Assembly: GCA_016707705.1 (NCBI GenBank)
Contig: JADJHD010000031.1
Location: 33,286-97,285 of the forward strand
Length of the DNA: 64,000 nt
Direction of reading: 5' to 3'
Source: Bacteroidales bacterium
GTDB taxonomy: Bacteria > Bacteroidota > Bacteroidia > Bacteroidales > UBA4417
The notes beneath the pieces were generated by a model that did not search any database, had not been told where the DNA came from, and saw only the letters and a program-made list of their open reading frames with translations. This document shows positions 36,836 through 48,400 of the stretch, piece after piece; position 1 is the first letter of the stretch, and each line of letters begins with the position of its first letter. The translations under genes and the position numbers were made by a program.

Positions 36836-37909
36836 CTAAGGCAGGTAAATACAGCCTGTGCAACTATCAGAAGTAGCGCCAGTTACGGAAGACAGACTGT
36901 TTGGCCGCTCCAGGATTCTCAAATAAGCGAGAAATGCAAAAATCAGGGCTTCCTTGAAATCAATAATTTGTTTATCAGGTAGTTGAATGTTAATATTGGA
37001 TAAAGACCTGATCCGGTCAATAAGATAAGTATTGAGGGTGCCACCACCAGTTATAAGCATATTCTCCTCCGGTTTGAAGCTTGCACAGCGACTAATATTC
37101 ACTGCAATATGTTCGGTTACAGTTCTCAATAGGTCTGCTGCAGGAATTGATTCATTAAGCAAGGGTGTAAATGTGGTATCTACCCATTCCCTGCCGAGTG
37201 ACTTTGGTGGAGAAAGCCGGTAATACTCCAGATCGTTAAGTTTTTCCAGAAGTTCAGTATTGAGCATTCCCGAAGCAGCTACTCTACCTTCATCATCATA
37301 AGCCAAACCCAGTTTTTGTGCCAGCTTGTTCAGGGCAATATTTGCCGGACCTACATCGAAGGCTATTCGCTTGCCATCTTGCTTGTAGGATATATTGGCA
37401 AAGCCTCCAATATTCAGGCAATAATCGTAATCTCCAAACAGAAGTTCGTCACCTATGGGTACCAGTGGTGCTCCCTGTCCGCCACGGGCAACATCCCCGC
37501 TACGGAAATCACAGATCACAGTTATCCCTGATGCTTGTGCCAGGGCAGCTCCTTCTCCTATCTGAGAGGTGAAGCCCCTTCCGGGCTGGTGAAATATGGT
37601 ATGCCCATGGCTTCCTATATAATTTGCTGATAAGCCATTCCTTTTAAGAAAATCCCTGCTCAATTCTCCCAGTAACCTTCCATAGGCTGTGTGGGTATAG
37701 GCATATTCCATGGCATTAGCCTCCGGAAGCATCCTTAGTCGTGATAGCCATTCATTTGAATAGGAAACTGTTTCAGCAGCCTCAATCCGGTATTGATACT
37801 TGCCATTCGCTTCACTGAATACGCAAAGTGCCAGGTCCAATCCATCGAGGGAAGTCCCGGACATAAGTCCAAGTATGCTGATTTCTCCGGATATATGCTG
37901 CTTTTCCAT
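36836..37909 (-). CDS. anmK: Anhydro-N-acetylmuramic acid kinase
   Basis: A 357-residue cytoplasmic kinase that opens and phosphorylates 1,6-anhydro-MurNAc recovered from peptidoglycan. Family motifs: GLMSGTSLDGLDLAL at the N-terminus, GSHGHTIFHQPG, FRSGDVARGGQGAPLVP, NIGGFANISY, and VDTTFTPLL with the nearby His of TEHIAVNI. Length matches the family. It follows murF by 21 bases on the same strand, so cell-wall synthesis and recycling genes are probably co-transcribed. Confidence 0.95.
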   Translation of the reverse strand: MEKQHISGEISILGLMSGTSLDGLDLALCVFSEANGKYQYRIEAAETVSYSNEWLSRLRMLPEANAMEYAYTHTAYGRLLGELSRDFLKRNGLSANYIGSHGHTIFHQPGRGFTSQIGEGAALAQASGITVICDFRSGDVARGGQGAPLVPIGDELLFGDYDYCLNIGGFANISYKQDGKRIAFDVGPANIALNKLAQKLGLAYDDEGRVAASGMLNTELLEKLNDLEYYRLSPPKSLGREWVDTTFTPLLNESIPAADLLRTVTEHIAVNISRCASFKPEENMLITGGGTLNTYLIDRIRSLSNINIQLPDKQIIDFKEALIFAFLAYLRILERPNSLSSVTGATSDSCTGCIYLP

Positions 37910-37930
37910 TCTGAAAAGGTTGACAATGTT

Positions 37931-39217
37931 TTACAGAACTTCCAGGATTTTTTCCATTCTGATGCCTCTGGACCCCTTGATTAATATGGTGAAGCCTTCC
38001 GGTTTCCTTTCAGCAATCCATAGTTTGGCGGCTTCGGAATCGGGAAATACTGTGAAATCTCCATTTGCCTTCACAAACTCCGGACCTACGAGCACGACGT
38101 GTACAAATCCAAGTTCTTTAAGCAGTCTGATGATTGCAATATGCTCTTCCTGACTTTCATCCCCAAGTTCCAGCATATCTCCGAGTATTGCCATTTTGGG
38201 TTCAGCCTTCATACCGGCAAAGTTCCTCAATGCTGCCTGCATGCTTGAAGGGTTGGCGTTGTAAGCATCCATGATCACCTCATTCCTTGAAGTTCGAACC
38301 GTTTGTGATCGGTTATTGGTAGGTTTGTAGGCTTCAATCGCTTCCTTCATTTTGTTTTCCGGCACACCGAAATACTTGCCTATGCATAATGCAGCCAGAA
38401 CATTGCTGAAATTATAGGCTCCAACCAGCTGAGTGTGGATTGAGGTTTTATTATATCCGGAAAGATAGGTCAGCAGCAGGTATGGGTCAGAAGAAATCAT
38501 CTCCCCTGTTGTGCTGAATTCAGGTTCGGTTCCATAGAGAAAGGTATTCATCCCTTCCGATAGACTGCAAAGCAGCTCATCATTGCCGTTTACGAATGCA
38601 ATGCCCTTCTTTTCCCGAATGTATCTGTAGAGTTCGTTTTTGGTCCTGACCACCCCCTGATACCCCCCAAATCCTTCTAGATGGGCTTTCCCGATGTTGG
38701 TGATGATTCCATGCGTTGGAAATGCCAGCCCTGAAAGAAATGCTATTTCTCCCTGATGGTTGGCCCCCATTTCGATGATGGCAATTTCAGCATCAGCCGG
38801 TTTCGAAAGTATTGTAAGAGGAACTCCGATGTGATTGTTGAAATTTCCTTCAGTTGCATGCACCCTGAATTGCGCCCCCAGCACTGTCCGGATTATCTCC
38901 TTGGTAGTGGTCTTCCCATTGGTGCCAGTAATGCCAATAACAGGGATATTCCAGGTATTACGATGATGCAATGCAAGTTGCTGCAGGCATTTCAGACTAT
39001 CATCAACTAGGATGCATCTTTCAAACTGGTATTCAGGTTCATCAATGATGGCAAAGGCTGCACCATTCCTAACTGCTATTTCAGCAAACTCATTGCCATT
39101 GAACGATTCACCTTTCAGTGCAACAAAAAGGCAACCTGGCTTGATTTTTCTCGAATCGGTAACAATCTCCGGATGGTCCAGGTAAATATTATAGATTTCT
39201 TGAAGGGTATGCGGCAT
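37931..39217 (-). CDS. murF: UDP-N-acetylmuramoyl-tripeptide:D-Ala-D-Ala ligase
   Basis: A 428-residue Mur ligase that adds D-Ala-D-Ala to the peptidoglycan precursor. The N-terminal domain (ITDSRKIKPGCLFVALKGESFNGNEF) binds the UDP part, the P-loop is GITGTNGKTTTKE, and later motifs include IIEMGANHQGEIAFL, NIGKAHLEGFG, and the C-terminal DAYNANPSSMQAAL and LGDMLELG typical of MurF. It lies downstream of gldJ but behind a strong terminator. Confidence 0.96.
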   Translation of the reverse strand: MPHTLQEIYNIYLDHPEIVTDSRKIKPGCLFVALKGESFNGNEFAEIAVRNGAAFAIIDEPEYQFERCILVDDSLKCLQQLALHHRNTWNIPVIGITGTNGKTTTKEIIRTVLGAQFRVHATEGNFNNHIGVPLTILSKPADAEIAIIEMGANHQGEIAFLSGLAFPTHGIITNIGKAHLEGFGGYQGVVRTKNELYRYIREKKGIAFVNGNDELLCSLSEGMNTFLYGTEPEFSTTGEMISSDPYLLLTYLSGYNKTSIHTQLVGAYNFSNVLAALCIGKYFGVPENKMKEAIEAYKPTNNRSQTVRTSRNEVIMDAYNANPSSMQAALRNFAGMKAEPKMAILGDMLELGDESQEEHIAIIRLLKELGFVHVVLVGPEFVKANGDFTVFPDSEAAKLWIAERKPEGFTILIKGSRGIRMEKILEVL

Positions 39218-39275
39218 TTATCTAAGATTTCAGGAATGCTGACTTTCGAAATTACAGGGGTGAAATTACAAAAAA

Positions 39276-39293
39276 ACCCCGCTGTTGCGGGGT
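39276..39293 (-). terminator. Terminator between gldJ and murF
   Basis: A 7-bp GC-rich stem (ACCCCGC/GCGGGGT) with loop TGTT. On the minus strand a TTTTTTT run follows, 25 bases after the gldJ stop. Confidence 0.85.
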
Positions 39294-39317
39294 TGGAGAT
39301 AAAGATCTTTAAGGAGA

Positions 39318-40799
39318 TTACCTGCCCTTTCCGGGAGCTGAACCACCTACGCGGCTCATTGCACAACGGAAGCCAATGAAATTGGTGGATTTGTCCTCAT
39401 CCAGATAACGGCGTGAAGCAGGACTCAGGTAGAAGGCCGCATCTTTCCATGAACCGCCCTTGTAAACCCTGGCCTTATCGCTGATCAGTGAGGTAACACC
39501 ATATTCATACATCTTCTGGGTATTGTTTTCATCTTCACCCTTCTGAGCCCAGTCAACACCAATCAATGACTGATAGTCACCATCAAGGTAGTTGATATTA
39601 TTGGCCTTGCGGTAATTGAAACGACCCATTGCTTCCTCTTCCGATACCTGACGATACTTGATACGTCCGAGGCTGTCCTTGGGAACCAGGTAACCTTCAG
39701 CATCAGTGATGCGGGTCTGGAATACATTACCACGATATGGGGCAAAATCACTTACATCTTCAAAGCTGAGTGGACGATATACATCGAGAACCCATTCGCT
39801 CACGTTGCCGGCCATGTTATAGAGACCGTAATCATTTGGCCAGTACGAACCTACTTCTGATGGAATTTCGGCTCCATCGTTCAGGTTACCTGCAACGCCC
39901 ATGTAGTCACCGCGACCGCGTTTGAAGTTGGCAACAAAGCTGCCATAGTATTTTTTATCATCTGTACGCAGAATGGTTCCGTTCCAAGGATAGATGCGGC
40001 GTTCAACAACTCTTTCGAAATGAGTGTTTCCGATGAGTCCGTAAGCTGCAAATTCCCATTCAGCTTCTGTTGGGAGCCTGTATTTCGGCAACATGATACC
40101 ATCTTCAATTCTAACCCTGCGCTCGCCGGTTCCATTTGGATTGAGGTCGGGGAGAGGTTTGTTTACCAGTCCGTCATATTGTCCGGCCAGATATGCTTCA
40201 GTATTGAAGTTATTTTCGTTCTTCTGAGCAGGATCAAAATCAAGAATTCCTGATTTGATAAGCATCATTTCATTAACGCGGTCGGTACGCCAGAGGCAGT
40301 AATCACTGGCCTGAGTCCAGGAAATACCAACAACAGGATAATTCCTGTAGGCGGGATGCCTGAGGTAGGTCTCAATCAGCGGCTCATTGTAAGCCAGCTT
40401 CTCTCTCCATACCAATGTGTCAGGAAGAGCCTTGCGGTATACTTCCGGATAGTTGGTTCCGAATACCCTGTTGAGCCAGTAGAGATATTCTACATAGTCA
40501 ATATTGGCAACTTCAGTTTCATCCATGTAGAAACTGGGAATAGTAACCCTTCTTGGGATATTGTTCCATTCGTACATGGGATCATCGCTCATGCGACCCA
40601 TAGTGAAGGTGCCACCTTCAATAAAAACAAGCCCGGGGCCAGTTATGGGTTCCTTGTAGGGTACAACTTCAAAACCACCGTTCTTGGGGTTATTGTATTC
40701 CCATCCCGTGCTGCGGGACGCTTCCTTTGTACAGGAAGAGAGCATTGTGAAGATTGCTGCAAACAGGGCGAATGATGCAAGTTTGAGGTATTTTGCCAT
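39318..40799 (-). CDS. gldJ: GldJ, T9SS/gliding lipoprotein
   Basis: A 493-residue lipoprotein (lipobox MLSS-C23) with a formylglycine-generating-enzyme/sulfatase-modifying (SUMF1-like) fold: VFIEGGTFTMGRMSDDPMYEWNN, FYMDETEVANIDYVEYLYWLNR, HPAYRNYPVVGISW, RLPTEAEWEFAAYG and YKGGSWKDAAFYLSPASRRY. Sequence style and length match GldJ, which is needed for type IX secretion and gliding and stabilises GldK. No enzymatic role is known. It follows porP by 28 bases and ends at a terminator. Its closeness to porU and porV repeats a known arrangement in the phylum. Confidence 0.92.
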   Translation of the reverse strand: MAKYLKLASFALFAAIFTMLSSCTKEASRSTGWEYNNPKNGGFEVVPYKEPITGPGLVFIEGGTFTMGRMSDDPMYEWNNIPRRVTIPSFYMDETEVANIDYVEYLYWLNRVFGTNYPEVYRKALPDTLVWREKLAYNEPLIETYLRHPAYRNYPVVGISWTQASDYCLWRTDRVNEMMLIKSGILDFDPAQKNENNFNTEAYLAGQYDGLVNKPLPDLNPNGTGERRVRIEDGIMLPKYRLPTEAEWEFAAYGLIGNTHFERVVERRIYPWNGTILRTDDKKYYGSFVANFKRGRGDYMGVAGNLNDGAEIPSEVGSYWPNDYGLYNMAGNVSEWVLDVYRPLSFEDVSDFAPYRGNVFQTRITDAEGYLVPKDSLGRIKYRQVSEEEAMGRFNYRKANNINYLDGDYQSLIGVDWAQKGEDENNTQKMYEYGVTSLISDKARVYKGGSWKDAAFYLSPASRRYLDEDKSTNFIGFRCAMSRVGGSAPGKGR

Positions 40800-40827
40800 T
40801 TCTGTTAATGGTTTATTTCTTTACTAA

Positions 40828-41820
40828 CTAAAAACGAGGGCATTTTATTGCCTTGTATTTAAATTCTTTTCTTGGACAATCGAATTGCCATGCGAATGAC
40901 ATCTCATGTGATCCCCCTGAACGGAGGCTGATTTTGGATACGGTAAAGTCAAAACTGTATCCGATTTTGAATTTTGCCTGCTGGAAACCCAGTAACACTA
41001 TTAAAGCATCCGGGTTTTCAAAATTATGCCTGAACCAGAGTCCGCCAACAAAAGGGAAATAATTTGCATACATCCCTGCATTCAGCTGGTGGAAGTTTCC
41101 TTGCTGCATATAAATGATATTCGGGGAGAAGGAAAGATCTTCAAGATCTCCTCCCTGCAGTCCCTGTGAAGCATCGAAGATAGCACCCGCATGAACGGTG
41201 ATCTTCATATCCAGGCGATTGGTATTGCCGGCATAGAAGGCCAGGTCAGGCATGGTGATATGATGAAGGGCAGCGCCCAGGTACAGTCTTTCATTATAAC
41301 CTGCAAGAATACCGGCCGAAAAATCGACTTCGCCAATATTCAGCCTTGCCGGTGGTGTTTCCTGTGAAGGAATGATTTCACCGGTTGCAGGCATGATCTG
41401 GTCTTCAAATACCAGTTTGTCCCAATCGAGCCTGTATTGCATGTAACCAGCCTGCAGTGCAGCGTTTACAACAATGGAACGGGATGCCTGCAGACGGAAT
41501 GAGTATATCCCGCTTCCGTTAAATGTGTTGAGGGCACCACCTCCGGCAACATCAGCAGTGGCAATGATGCCTAGTCCGCCGGAAATCTGGTCAAATTGCT
41601 GGTCGTAGGCAGCGCTGTAGCTGACATATCCCTTGTAAACACCAGGCCATTGGTTGCGATAATTCAGGGTAAGCCTGGGGCAGATTTTGGATCCGGCAAG
41701 GGCGGGATTTAAGTAAATCGGGTTCGCATAAAACTGGGAAAAAGCCATATCCTGGGCCTTGACAGCAGTCATGGCCAGGATAAATACTACGATCCCGGAG
41801 ATATATCTTTTCACTTGCAT
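40828..41820 (-). CDS. PorP/SprF-family T9SS membrane protein
   Basis: A 330-residue outer-membrane beta-barrel of the PorP/SprF family: signal peptide ending VKAQ, then the family start DMAFSQFYANPIYLNPALAGS, RLTLNYRNQWPGV and YSAAYDQQFDQISGGLG. SprF-like proteins help secrete particular large surface proteins, while PorP is part of the general T9SS. Which role applies cannot be told. It is the first gene of a porP-gldJ transcript and is divergent from porU1. Confidence 0.9.
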   Translation of the reverse strand: MQVKRYISGIVVFILAMTAVKAQDMAFSQFYANPIYLNPALAGSKICPRLTLNYRNQWPGVYKGYVSYSAAYDQQFDQISGGLGIIATADVAGGGALNTFNGSGIYSFRLQASRSIVVNAALQAGYMQYRLDWDKLVFEDQIMPATGEIIPSQETPPARLNIGEVDFSAGILAGYNERLYLGAALHHITMPDLAFYAGNTNRLDMKITVHAGAIFDASQGLQGGDLEDLSFSPNIIYMQQGNFHQLNAGMYANYFPFVGGLWFRHNFENPDALIVLLGFQQAKFKIGYSFDFTVSKISLRSGGSHEMSFAWQFDCPRKEFKYKAIKCPRF

Positions 41821-42002
41821 ATTTGCGAGGCCAATATTACGAAATATTTACTTATTGATACAACCTAATCCAAATTTCCTGCACCTACAATTAAATCGTT
41901 TATGAATCGTTGATGTTAGGTCTTAAAGCAGGATTGAATCAATCTTTCTTCCCTTTCCTGAACGAAACGTCCCAATGATTGTTATTATTGTAATCGAACT
42001 TT

Positions 42003-45000
42003 ATGAATCCAAGATATACTGCCATTCTCTCAGGATTGCTTTGCCTTCTGCTCCTGCCATTTGCAGAGGTTCAGGGGGGTATAGTTCATGACGGCCCCAA
42101 CACCACCACACTTCGGACATACTCTGATCATTCGGTGCTTGCTTCCGGCGACTGGTATAAAATTGCAGTTGCAGAATCCGGGATCTGCAAGCTAAGTTTT
42201 GCTCAGCTTCAGGGTATGGGTATCAGCATGTCGTCCATCGATCCCAGAAATATCCGCATTTACGGAAACGGAGGAGGAATGCTTCCGGAATACAATCTTG
42301 CCAAGCGAAAGGACGATCTTCAGGAATGTGCCATTCAGGTTGCAGGTGAATCAGATGGAACTTTTGATGCTTCTGATTATATCCTTTTCTATGCCAGAGG
42401 CCCTGTGGGTTGGAAATATAATGCCCTTCAGAAACTTTGGGAGCATATTCCAAATGTATATTCTGATTCGGCATATTATTTTATCTCTGCCGGCGGACAG
42501 ACCAGGGGTAAAAGAATTGAAAGCGTTAATTCTACAATTGTGCCTTCCAATTATGTGGTTACCGATTACCAGTTCAGGACTTACCACGACAAGGATGCAG
42601 TAAACCTGATCAAATCAGGGCGTTCCTGGTACGGGGAGATATTTGATATCGTTACTTCTCATAATATTTCTCTTGAAGTGCCTGATGTCCTTTCAGGAAC
42701 TGACCTTTCCCTTAAATCAGTAACTGCCGCCAGGGCAACATCGGCCAGCTCTTTTGATTTCACTGCTGCCGGAAGCAGCTGGAAGGTTAATCACAGTCTC
42801 ATTTCTACTTATTATAACAGTCCTTATGCCTCAGGGGCTACCATTTACAAGCAGATTCCTGCATCTTCCAGTCCTGTTGACTTCAATATCTCCTATAACA
42901 AATCAAATTCAACGGCAGTTGGCTGGCTCGATTGCATCGACCTTACCGCCAGATGCAGTTTGTCCTACCATGCTGGACAATTCTCATTCAGGGATGTTCA
43001 AACAGTTGGAGCCGGAATGGTTAGCCGTTTTGTCCTGGCAAATGCAGCCGGAAAAGCTGTAATCTGGGATGTTACGGATCCGGTAGCCTGCAACAGGATT
43101 TCGCCTGTGGTGAATGGAAATTCTCTGGAATTTACCATGGAGACCGATACTCTGCATGAATTTCTGGCATTTGATGAAAGCAGTTTTATCTCGCCAAGGT
43201 TTGTTGGCAAGGTTCAGAATCAGGACCTTCATGCCCTCGCCAACATAGATATGGTGATTATCTCACCCCCATTATTCTTCAATCAGGCAAGCCGGCTGGC
43301 TAATCTTCATTCCTATGCCGATGATCTGAATTGCATAGTGCTAAACCCCGAAGCGATATATAACGAATTCTCATCCGGAGCTCCGGACCTGATTGCTGTG
43401 CGCGATTTCCTTAAAATGCTTTACGACAGGGGAGGAGAGGCCGGAAAGCCCCGTTACCTCCTGTTGTTTGGGGATGGTTCCTATGACAATAAAAACAGAC
43501 TGCTCAGCAATACCAATTTCCTGCCCACCTGGCAGACCTCTGAATCCTTTGATCCTGTAAGATCGGGTGTGTCGGATGACTACTACGGACTGCTGGATGA
43601 TATGGATGGACTTACCTTCAACGATAAGGTTGATATCGGAATAGGCCGTATTCCTGTCCAGACACTTGAAGAAGCAACTGCAATGGTCGATAAGGTGATT
43701 CATTATGCTCAGGCTTCCATTGAAGTGATGGGTGACTGGCGTAATGTCATTGCATTCATTGCAGATGATGAGGACGGCAATGATCATGTGATTCAGGCAG
43801 ACAACATGGCCACCTATATTGGTGAAAGCTTCGGCGATTTCAATCTGGATAAAATTTACATGGATGCCTACACACAAGTGGCAAGCACTGCTGGAGCAAG
43901 GTATCCTGAAGTCAACAAGGCAATTACCCAGCGTGTGGAAAAGGGATGCCTGATCATGAATTACACCGGACATGGTGGAGAAACAGGATTGGCACATGAA
44001 CAGGTGCTTGAGGTTCAGGATATTAACAGTTGGACAAATTATTCCAATATGCCGGTTTTTGTAACCGCAACTTGCGAATTCAGTCGTTTCGATGACCCGG
44101 GCAGAGCTTCTGCAGGTGAGTTGGTATTGCTTAATCAGCTTGGTGGTGGAATTGCATTATTTACTACAACTCGTCCAACCTACGGCAGTCCTAATTTCGA
44201 CCTGAACAAAAGCTTTTACAAATTTGCACTGAGTCCTCTGAATGGACATAAGCCACGAATGGGCGATATTATGATGGAAGCTAAAAGGGAAAGCGGTTCC
44301 AATGAAAACGGAAGAAAATTCATCCTCCTGGGTGATCCTGCCCTTGCTATCGCATTCCCGGAATTGAAAGTTGTAACCTCAACGGTAAACGGTCATCTGA
44401 TTGGTGAAGATCCCGATACCTTGTCAGCATATGCAGAAGTCCACGTAACAGGTTTTATTGCAGATCAGAATGGGAATCTTGTCAGTGATTTCAACGGGGC
44501 AGTTTATCCTACCGTATTTGATAAGGCTGTTGACCAGACTACCTTGGGAAATGACGGAGGAATTCCTTTCTCGTTCAGCCTTCAGAAAAGCATTCTTTAT
44601 AAAGGTAAGGTTGATGCTGTAAACGGCGAATTCTCCTTCACCTTCATTGTCCCCAAGGATATTGCCTATCGTTACGATTTTGGCAAGCTCAGTTACTATG
44701 CTACAGATAGTTTGCGGGATGCATCCGGGTTCTATTCAAATCTTGTGGTTGGCGGTTCCTCACCAAACCAGCATGTTGATGTTGTGGGTCCGGATATCAA
44801 TCTCTACATGAATGATTTCAGATTCACCGATGGTGGAGTTACCGGTGAGAATCCATGGCTTGTAGCCTATGTTCAGGATGAGAGTGGAATTAACACAATA
44901 GGCTCAGGAATAGGCCACGATATCACGGCCATTCTGGATGGAAAATCAGATGAGCCCTATGTGCTCAACGACTTTTATGAATCTGACATCAATACCTACA

Positions 45001-45440
45001 GATCTGGTACCATCAGATTCCCGTTCTCCCTCCTTGAGGAAGGTGAGCATACTATTGAGGTGAAAGTCTGGGATATCTACAATAACTCATCTGAGTCCTC
45101 TATCCGTTTTGTTGTGAAAAATTCCACAGAGCTGATTGCAGAAGATCCGATGAATTATCCTAATCCTTATTCCGAATACACTGATATTGTTTTCAGGCAT
45201 AACCAGCAGGGGTCAATTCTCACTGTAAATGTGGAGATCTATAATCTTGCCGGACAACTTTTATGCACCATGGAGAAGACCTCTCTCACTGATGGTTCTT
45301 ACTCAACCCCAATCCGATGGGATGGGCGGACTTCCAATGGAAGTATCGTTGGTCCCGGGATCTATTTTTATAAGATAAAAGCTACCAATTCAAACGGCTC
45401 TGAATCCGGATGCAGTGGTAAAATTGTCAAAAACCAATAA
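42003..45440 (+). CDS. PorU-like gingipain-family sortase, short paralog
   Basis: A 1145-residue C25-family cysteine protease of the T9SS attachment complex, which cuts off C-terminal sorting domains and joins cargo to lipopolysaccharide. The signal peptide ends VQG. The catalytic His657 is in MNYTGHGGETG and the catalytic Cys691 in TATCEFSRFDDP; LLLFGDGSYDN marks the fold. It ends in its own T9SS C-terminal domain (NYPNPYSEYTDIVF... GIYFYKIKA). Compared with the downstream paralog it lacks ~130 N-terminal residues and starts directly at the GDWYKIAV segment. It is followed by porU2 after 13 bases. Length is close to PorU of oral Bacteroidetes. Confidence 0.9.
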   Translation: MNPRYTAILSGLLCLLLLPFAEVQGGIVHDGPNTTTLRTYSDHSVLASGDWYKIAVAESGICKLSFAQLQGMGISMSSIDPRNIRIYGNGGGMLPEYNLAKRKDDLQECAIQVAGESDGTFDASDYILFYARGPVGWKYNALQKLWEHIPNVYSDSAYYFISAGGQTRGKRIESVNSTIVPSNYVVTDYQFRTYHDKDAVNLIKSGRSWYGEIFDIVTSHNISLEVPDVLSGTDLSLKSVTAARATSASSFDFTAAGSSWKVNHSLISTYYNSPYASGATIYKQIPASSSPVDFNISYNKSNSTAVGWLDCIDLTARCSLSYHAGQFSFRDVQTVGAGMVSRFVLANAAGKAVIWDVTDPVACNRISPVVNGNSLEFTMETDTLHEFLAFDESSFISPRFVGKVQNQDLHALANIDMVIISPPLFFNQASRLANLHSYADDLNCIVLNPEAIYNEFSSGAPDLIAVRDFLKMLYDRGGEAGKPRYLLLFGDGSYDNKNRLLSNTNFLPTWQTSESFDPVRSGVSDDYYGLLDDMDGLTFNDKVDIGIGRIPVQTLEEATAMVDKVIHYAQASIEVMGDWRNVIAFIADDEDGNDHVIQADNMATYIGESFGDFNLDKIYMDAYTQVASTAGARYPEVNKAITQRVEKGCLIMNYTGHGGETGLAHEQVLEVQDINSWTNYSNMPVFVTATCEFSRFDDPGRASAGELVLLNQLGGGIALFTTTRPTYGSPNFDLNKSFYKFALSPLNGHKPRMGDIMMEAKRESGSNENGRKFILLGDPALAIAFPELKVVTSTVNGHLIGEDPDTLSAYAEVHVTGFIADQNGNLVSDFNGAVYPTVFDKAVDQTTLGNDGGIPFSFSLQKSILYKGKVDAVNGEFSFTFIVPKDIAYRYDFGKLSYYATDSLRDASGFYSNLVVGGSSPNQHVDVVGPDINLYMNDFRFTDGGVTGENPWLVAYVQDESGINTIGSGIGHDITAILDGKSDEPYVLNDFYESDINTYRSGTIRFPFSLLEEGEHTIEVKVWDIYNNSSESSIRFVVKNSTELIAEDPMNYPNPYSEYTDIVFRHNQQGSILTVNVEIYNLAGQLLCTMEKTSLTDGSYSTPIRWDGRTSNGSIVGPGIYFYKIKATNSNGSESGCSGKIVKNQ

Positions 45441-45453
45441 TGCGCCCTCAATT

Positions 45454-48400
45454 ATGAAATCATATATTTTTAGAATTGCCGTATTCGGTCTGTTCATAGC
45501 TTTGGGATTTCCAAATGCTGTGGGGCAGGAAGTACGTGAACTGGTTAAGTTGAAATGGACAGGTGTAAAGGTAGTGGATGCCAGAGAAGGAGAACCTGTG
45601 AAATCCATCAGTTTCGAAGGTGCCATTCACAATAGTCTGAATTCCTTTGCTCCACTGTATCATAAGGTTGCAAGGCTTCCTCTGAATGCAGGAAATACGG
45701 CTGCAGTTATTTCATCTGCCAAATATCAGCCTCTGTCATCTGAAGAGTCCACTTTGATGGAAAGCGCTTCTATCCTGGAATCAATAATTCCTGAGCATTC
45801 TCTTGGCTTTGAAAGAGGTGTGCCCATGGTTGATGTTCAGTTTATCCCCCTCATTCGTACTGCCAATGGAGAGATTCAGAAATTAGTCTCCTTTGAGCTT
45901 ATCATATCCTATACGATCACTGATAACACTTCTCTCAAAAGCCAGACCTATGCACAGAATTCAGTTTTGTCGACAGGCAACTGGTACAGGATTCGTACGA
46001 ATAAATCAGGCATTTGCAAGATTACCTATGAAGATATCAGAAGCATGGGTGTGGATATGGCAACTGTTGTACCGGGGAAAATCAGGCTCTTTGGCAAGCC
46101 CGGAGGAGTGCTTCCTGAGAACAATTCAGTTTTCCGTTATGATGATCTCCCTGAAAATGCAATCAAGGTAGTATCAGCAAATGGCTCAACCTTTGCACCC
46201 GGTGATTATATCCTGTTTTATGCCACTACACCGAATGCAACGGTTTATAATTCGACAACCAAAAGATTTGAGCATCGAAACAACATCTATTGTGATTACA
46301 CATACTATTTTCTCAATTTCGATGGTGCTGACGGAAAGAGAATCGGAACTGAAAACCAGTCTGCAGAAGCTGTACAGTATACCTGCACATCTTTTATGGA
46401 CTTCAAATACTATGAGAAAGACCTCTACAATCTCATAAAATCCGGAAAGCAGTGGGTAGGAGAGCGGCTTGAGTTCAACAATGCCAGCTTCGACATTCCA
46501 GGTTTTACATTTACAAATGTGGAGACTACCCGACAGGCTTTTATGCGATACCGGGTAATAGCCAGGGCAACGGCCATGTCGACCTACAGCATTACAGCAA
46601 ATGCCAACAGCATTGTATCCAAGCAACTTATCCCTTACACTGTGGATTCATTTTCACAGGAGGTTAATGAAGCAAAAAGCTTCAGCCCGGTAGAAGGCAC
46701 ACAGGCCATTAATTTCAGATACAACACACCTACAAATACCTCACAGGGTTATATCGACTGGGTGGAAGTTAACGTTCCACGGAAGTTATTGTACACGGGC
46801 GGACAACTAGCCTTTGCTGATCCTGTGACAGCAGTTACAGGTGCCATAACCCAGTTCAAACTCGCCGGTGCCAACTCCCAGGTTACAATCTGGGAAGTGA
46901 CAAATCCAGTGGATGTTAAAGCTGTTAATGCTTCATTAATAGCAGGAGATACACTTAGTATGGTGATGGCAACGGATACCCTTCGCAGGTTTGTAGCCTG
47001 GAATCAATCTGAATTCCTTACTGCAGAGTTCGTGGATAAAATTGCCAATCAAAACCTGCACGGAATTGAGTACGCAGATCTGCTCATTGTGACCCATCCT
47101 GACTTTCTTGAGCAGGCAAACCGCCTTGCTGATCAGCATCGTCTGGTTGATGGCATGACTGTAGCAGTTGCTACCAATCAGCAGATTTACAATGAATTTT
47201 CTTCAGGTTCACCTGATATTTCAGCAATCCGGGATTTCGCCAGAATGCTGTACATGCGTCCTGAAGGCGAAAGGAAACTCAAGCATCTGCTGCTCTTTGG
47301 TGATGGTTCCTATGATTATAAGGACCATCAGGAGAATAATACCAATTTTGTACTGGCATTCGAAACCAATGAATCCCAGAATTTGGTATTCTCTACAGCA
47401 TCTGACGATTTCTTCGGTCTTCTTGATTCGGGAGAAGGAAATGATGCAAGTGGTAAGCTGGATATTGGAATCGGACGTTTCCCTGTCGACAATGTAGAAC
47501 AGGCCAAGGATATGGTCGACAAATGCATCTTCTACATGAGCGGTGCCCCCGCTAATCTGGGCAGCTGGAGAAATTCATTATGCTTTATTGCAGATGATGA
47601 AGACAGCAATACCCATATCCGTCAGGTTGAAGATCAGGTTACTCCAAATATCGCAAAGGATTACAAGGTATATAATATCAATAAGGTATACCTGGATGCA
47701 TACAGTGAGGTTGCAACACCCAGTGGTGCCAGATATCCTGAAGTGAATACCCGAATCAATGACCTGATTAATGATGGGGTAATGATTATGAATTATACCG
47801 GGCACGGAGGTGAAACCGGATGGGCAGCTGAGTCTATTTTAACTCTGAATGATATCAGCAGCTGGACCAACACCACCAAGCTGCCGGTCTTTGTAACCGC
47901 AACCTGTGAATTCAGCAGATTTGATGATCCCAATCGTGTTTCAGCCGGAGAATTGGTTTTCCTTAAGCCAAGCGGTGGGGGAGTTGCCTTATTTACTACA
48001 ACCAGACTTGCCAATGCCGGTAATAATGTTGAACTGACTATTGATCTGTACGATACGATTTTCTCAGTTACCAATGGAAATAATCCCAGGTTTGGCAATA
48101 TCATAGCCTACGCCAAGAATCAGAACAGTGGAACAGGACTTATCCGCAACTTCATGCTGATAGGCGATCCAGCCATGTGCCTTGCTTTCCCAAGATATAA
48201 TGTAGCAACCACCAGCATTAACGGAAAGCCTGTGAGTGCAGGCATTGATACCATCAGCGCAATGTCGAGGGTAGATGTGGAAGGCGTTGTTGAAGATGTA
48301 ACAGGGAATATTGTTACCGGATTCAACGGGATTGTAGATGTTAAAATTTACGATAAGTACCGTTGGATGATGACCAGGGGTAATGACCCCACAAGCTACA

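Noticed and set aside
43371..43997. 208-residue minus-strand ORF inside porU1
   Set aside because: Antisense to the catalytic region of PorU, with no recognisable domain.
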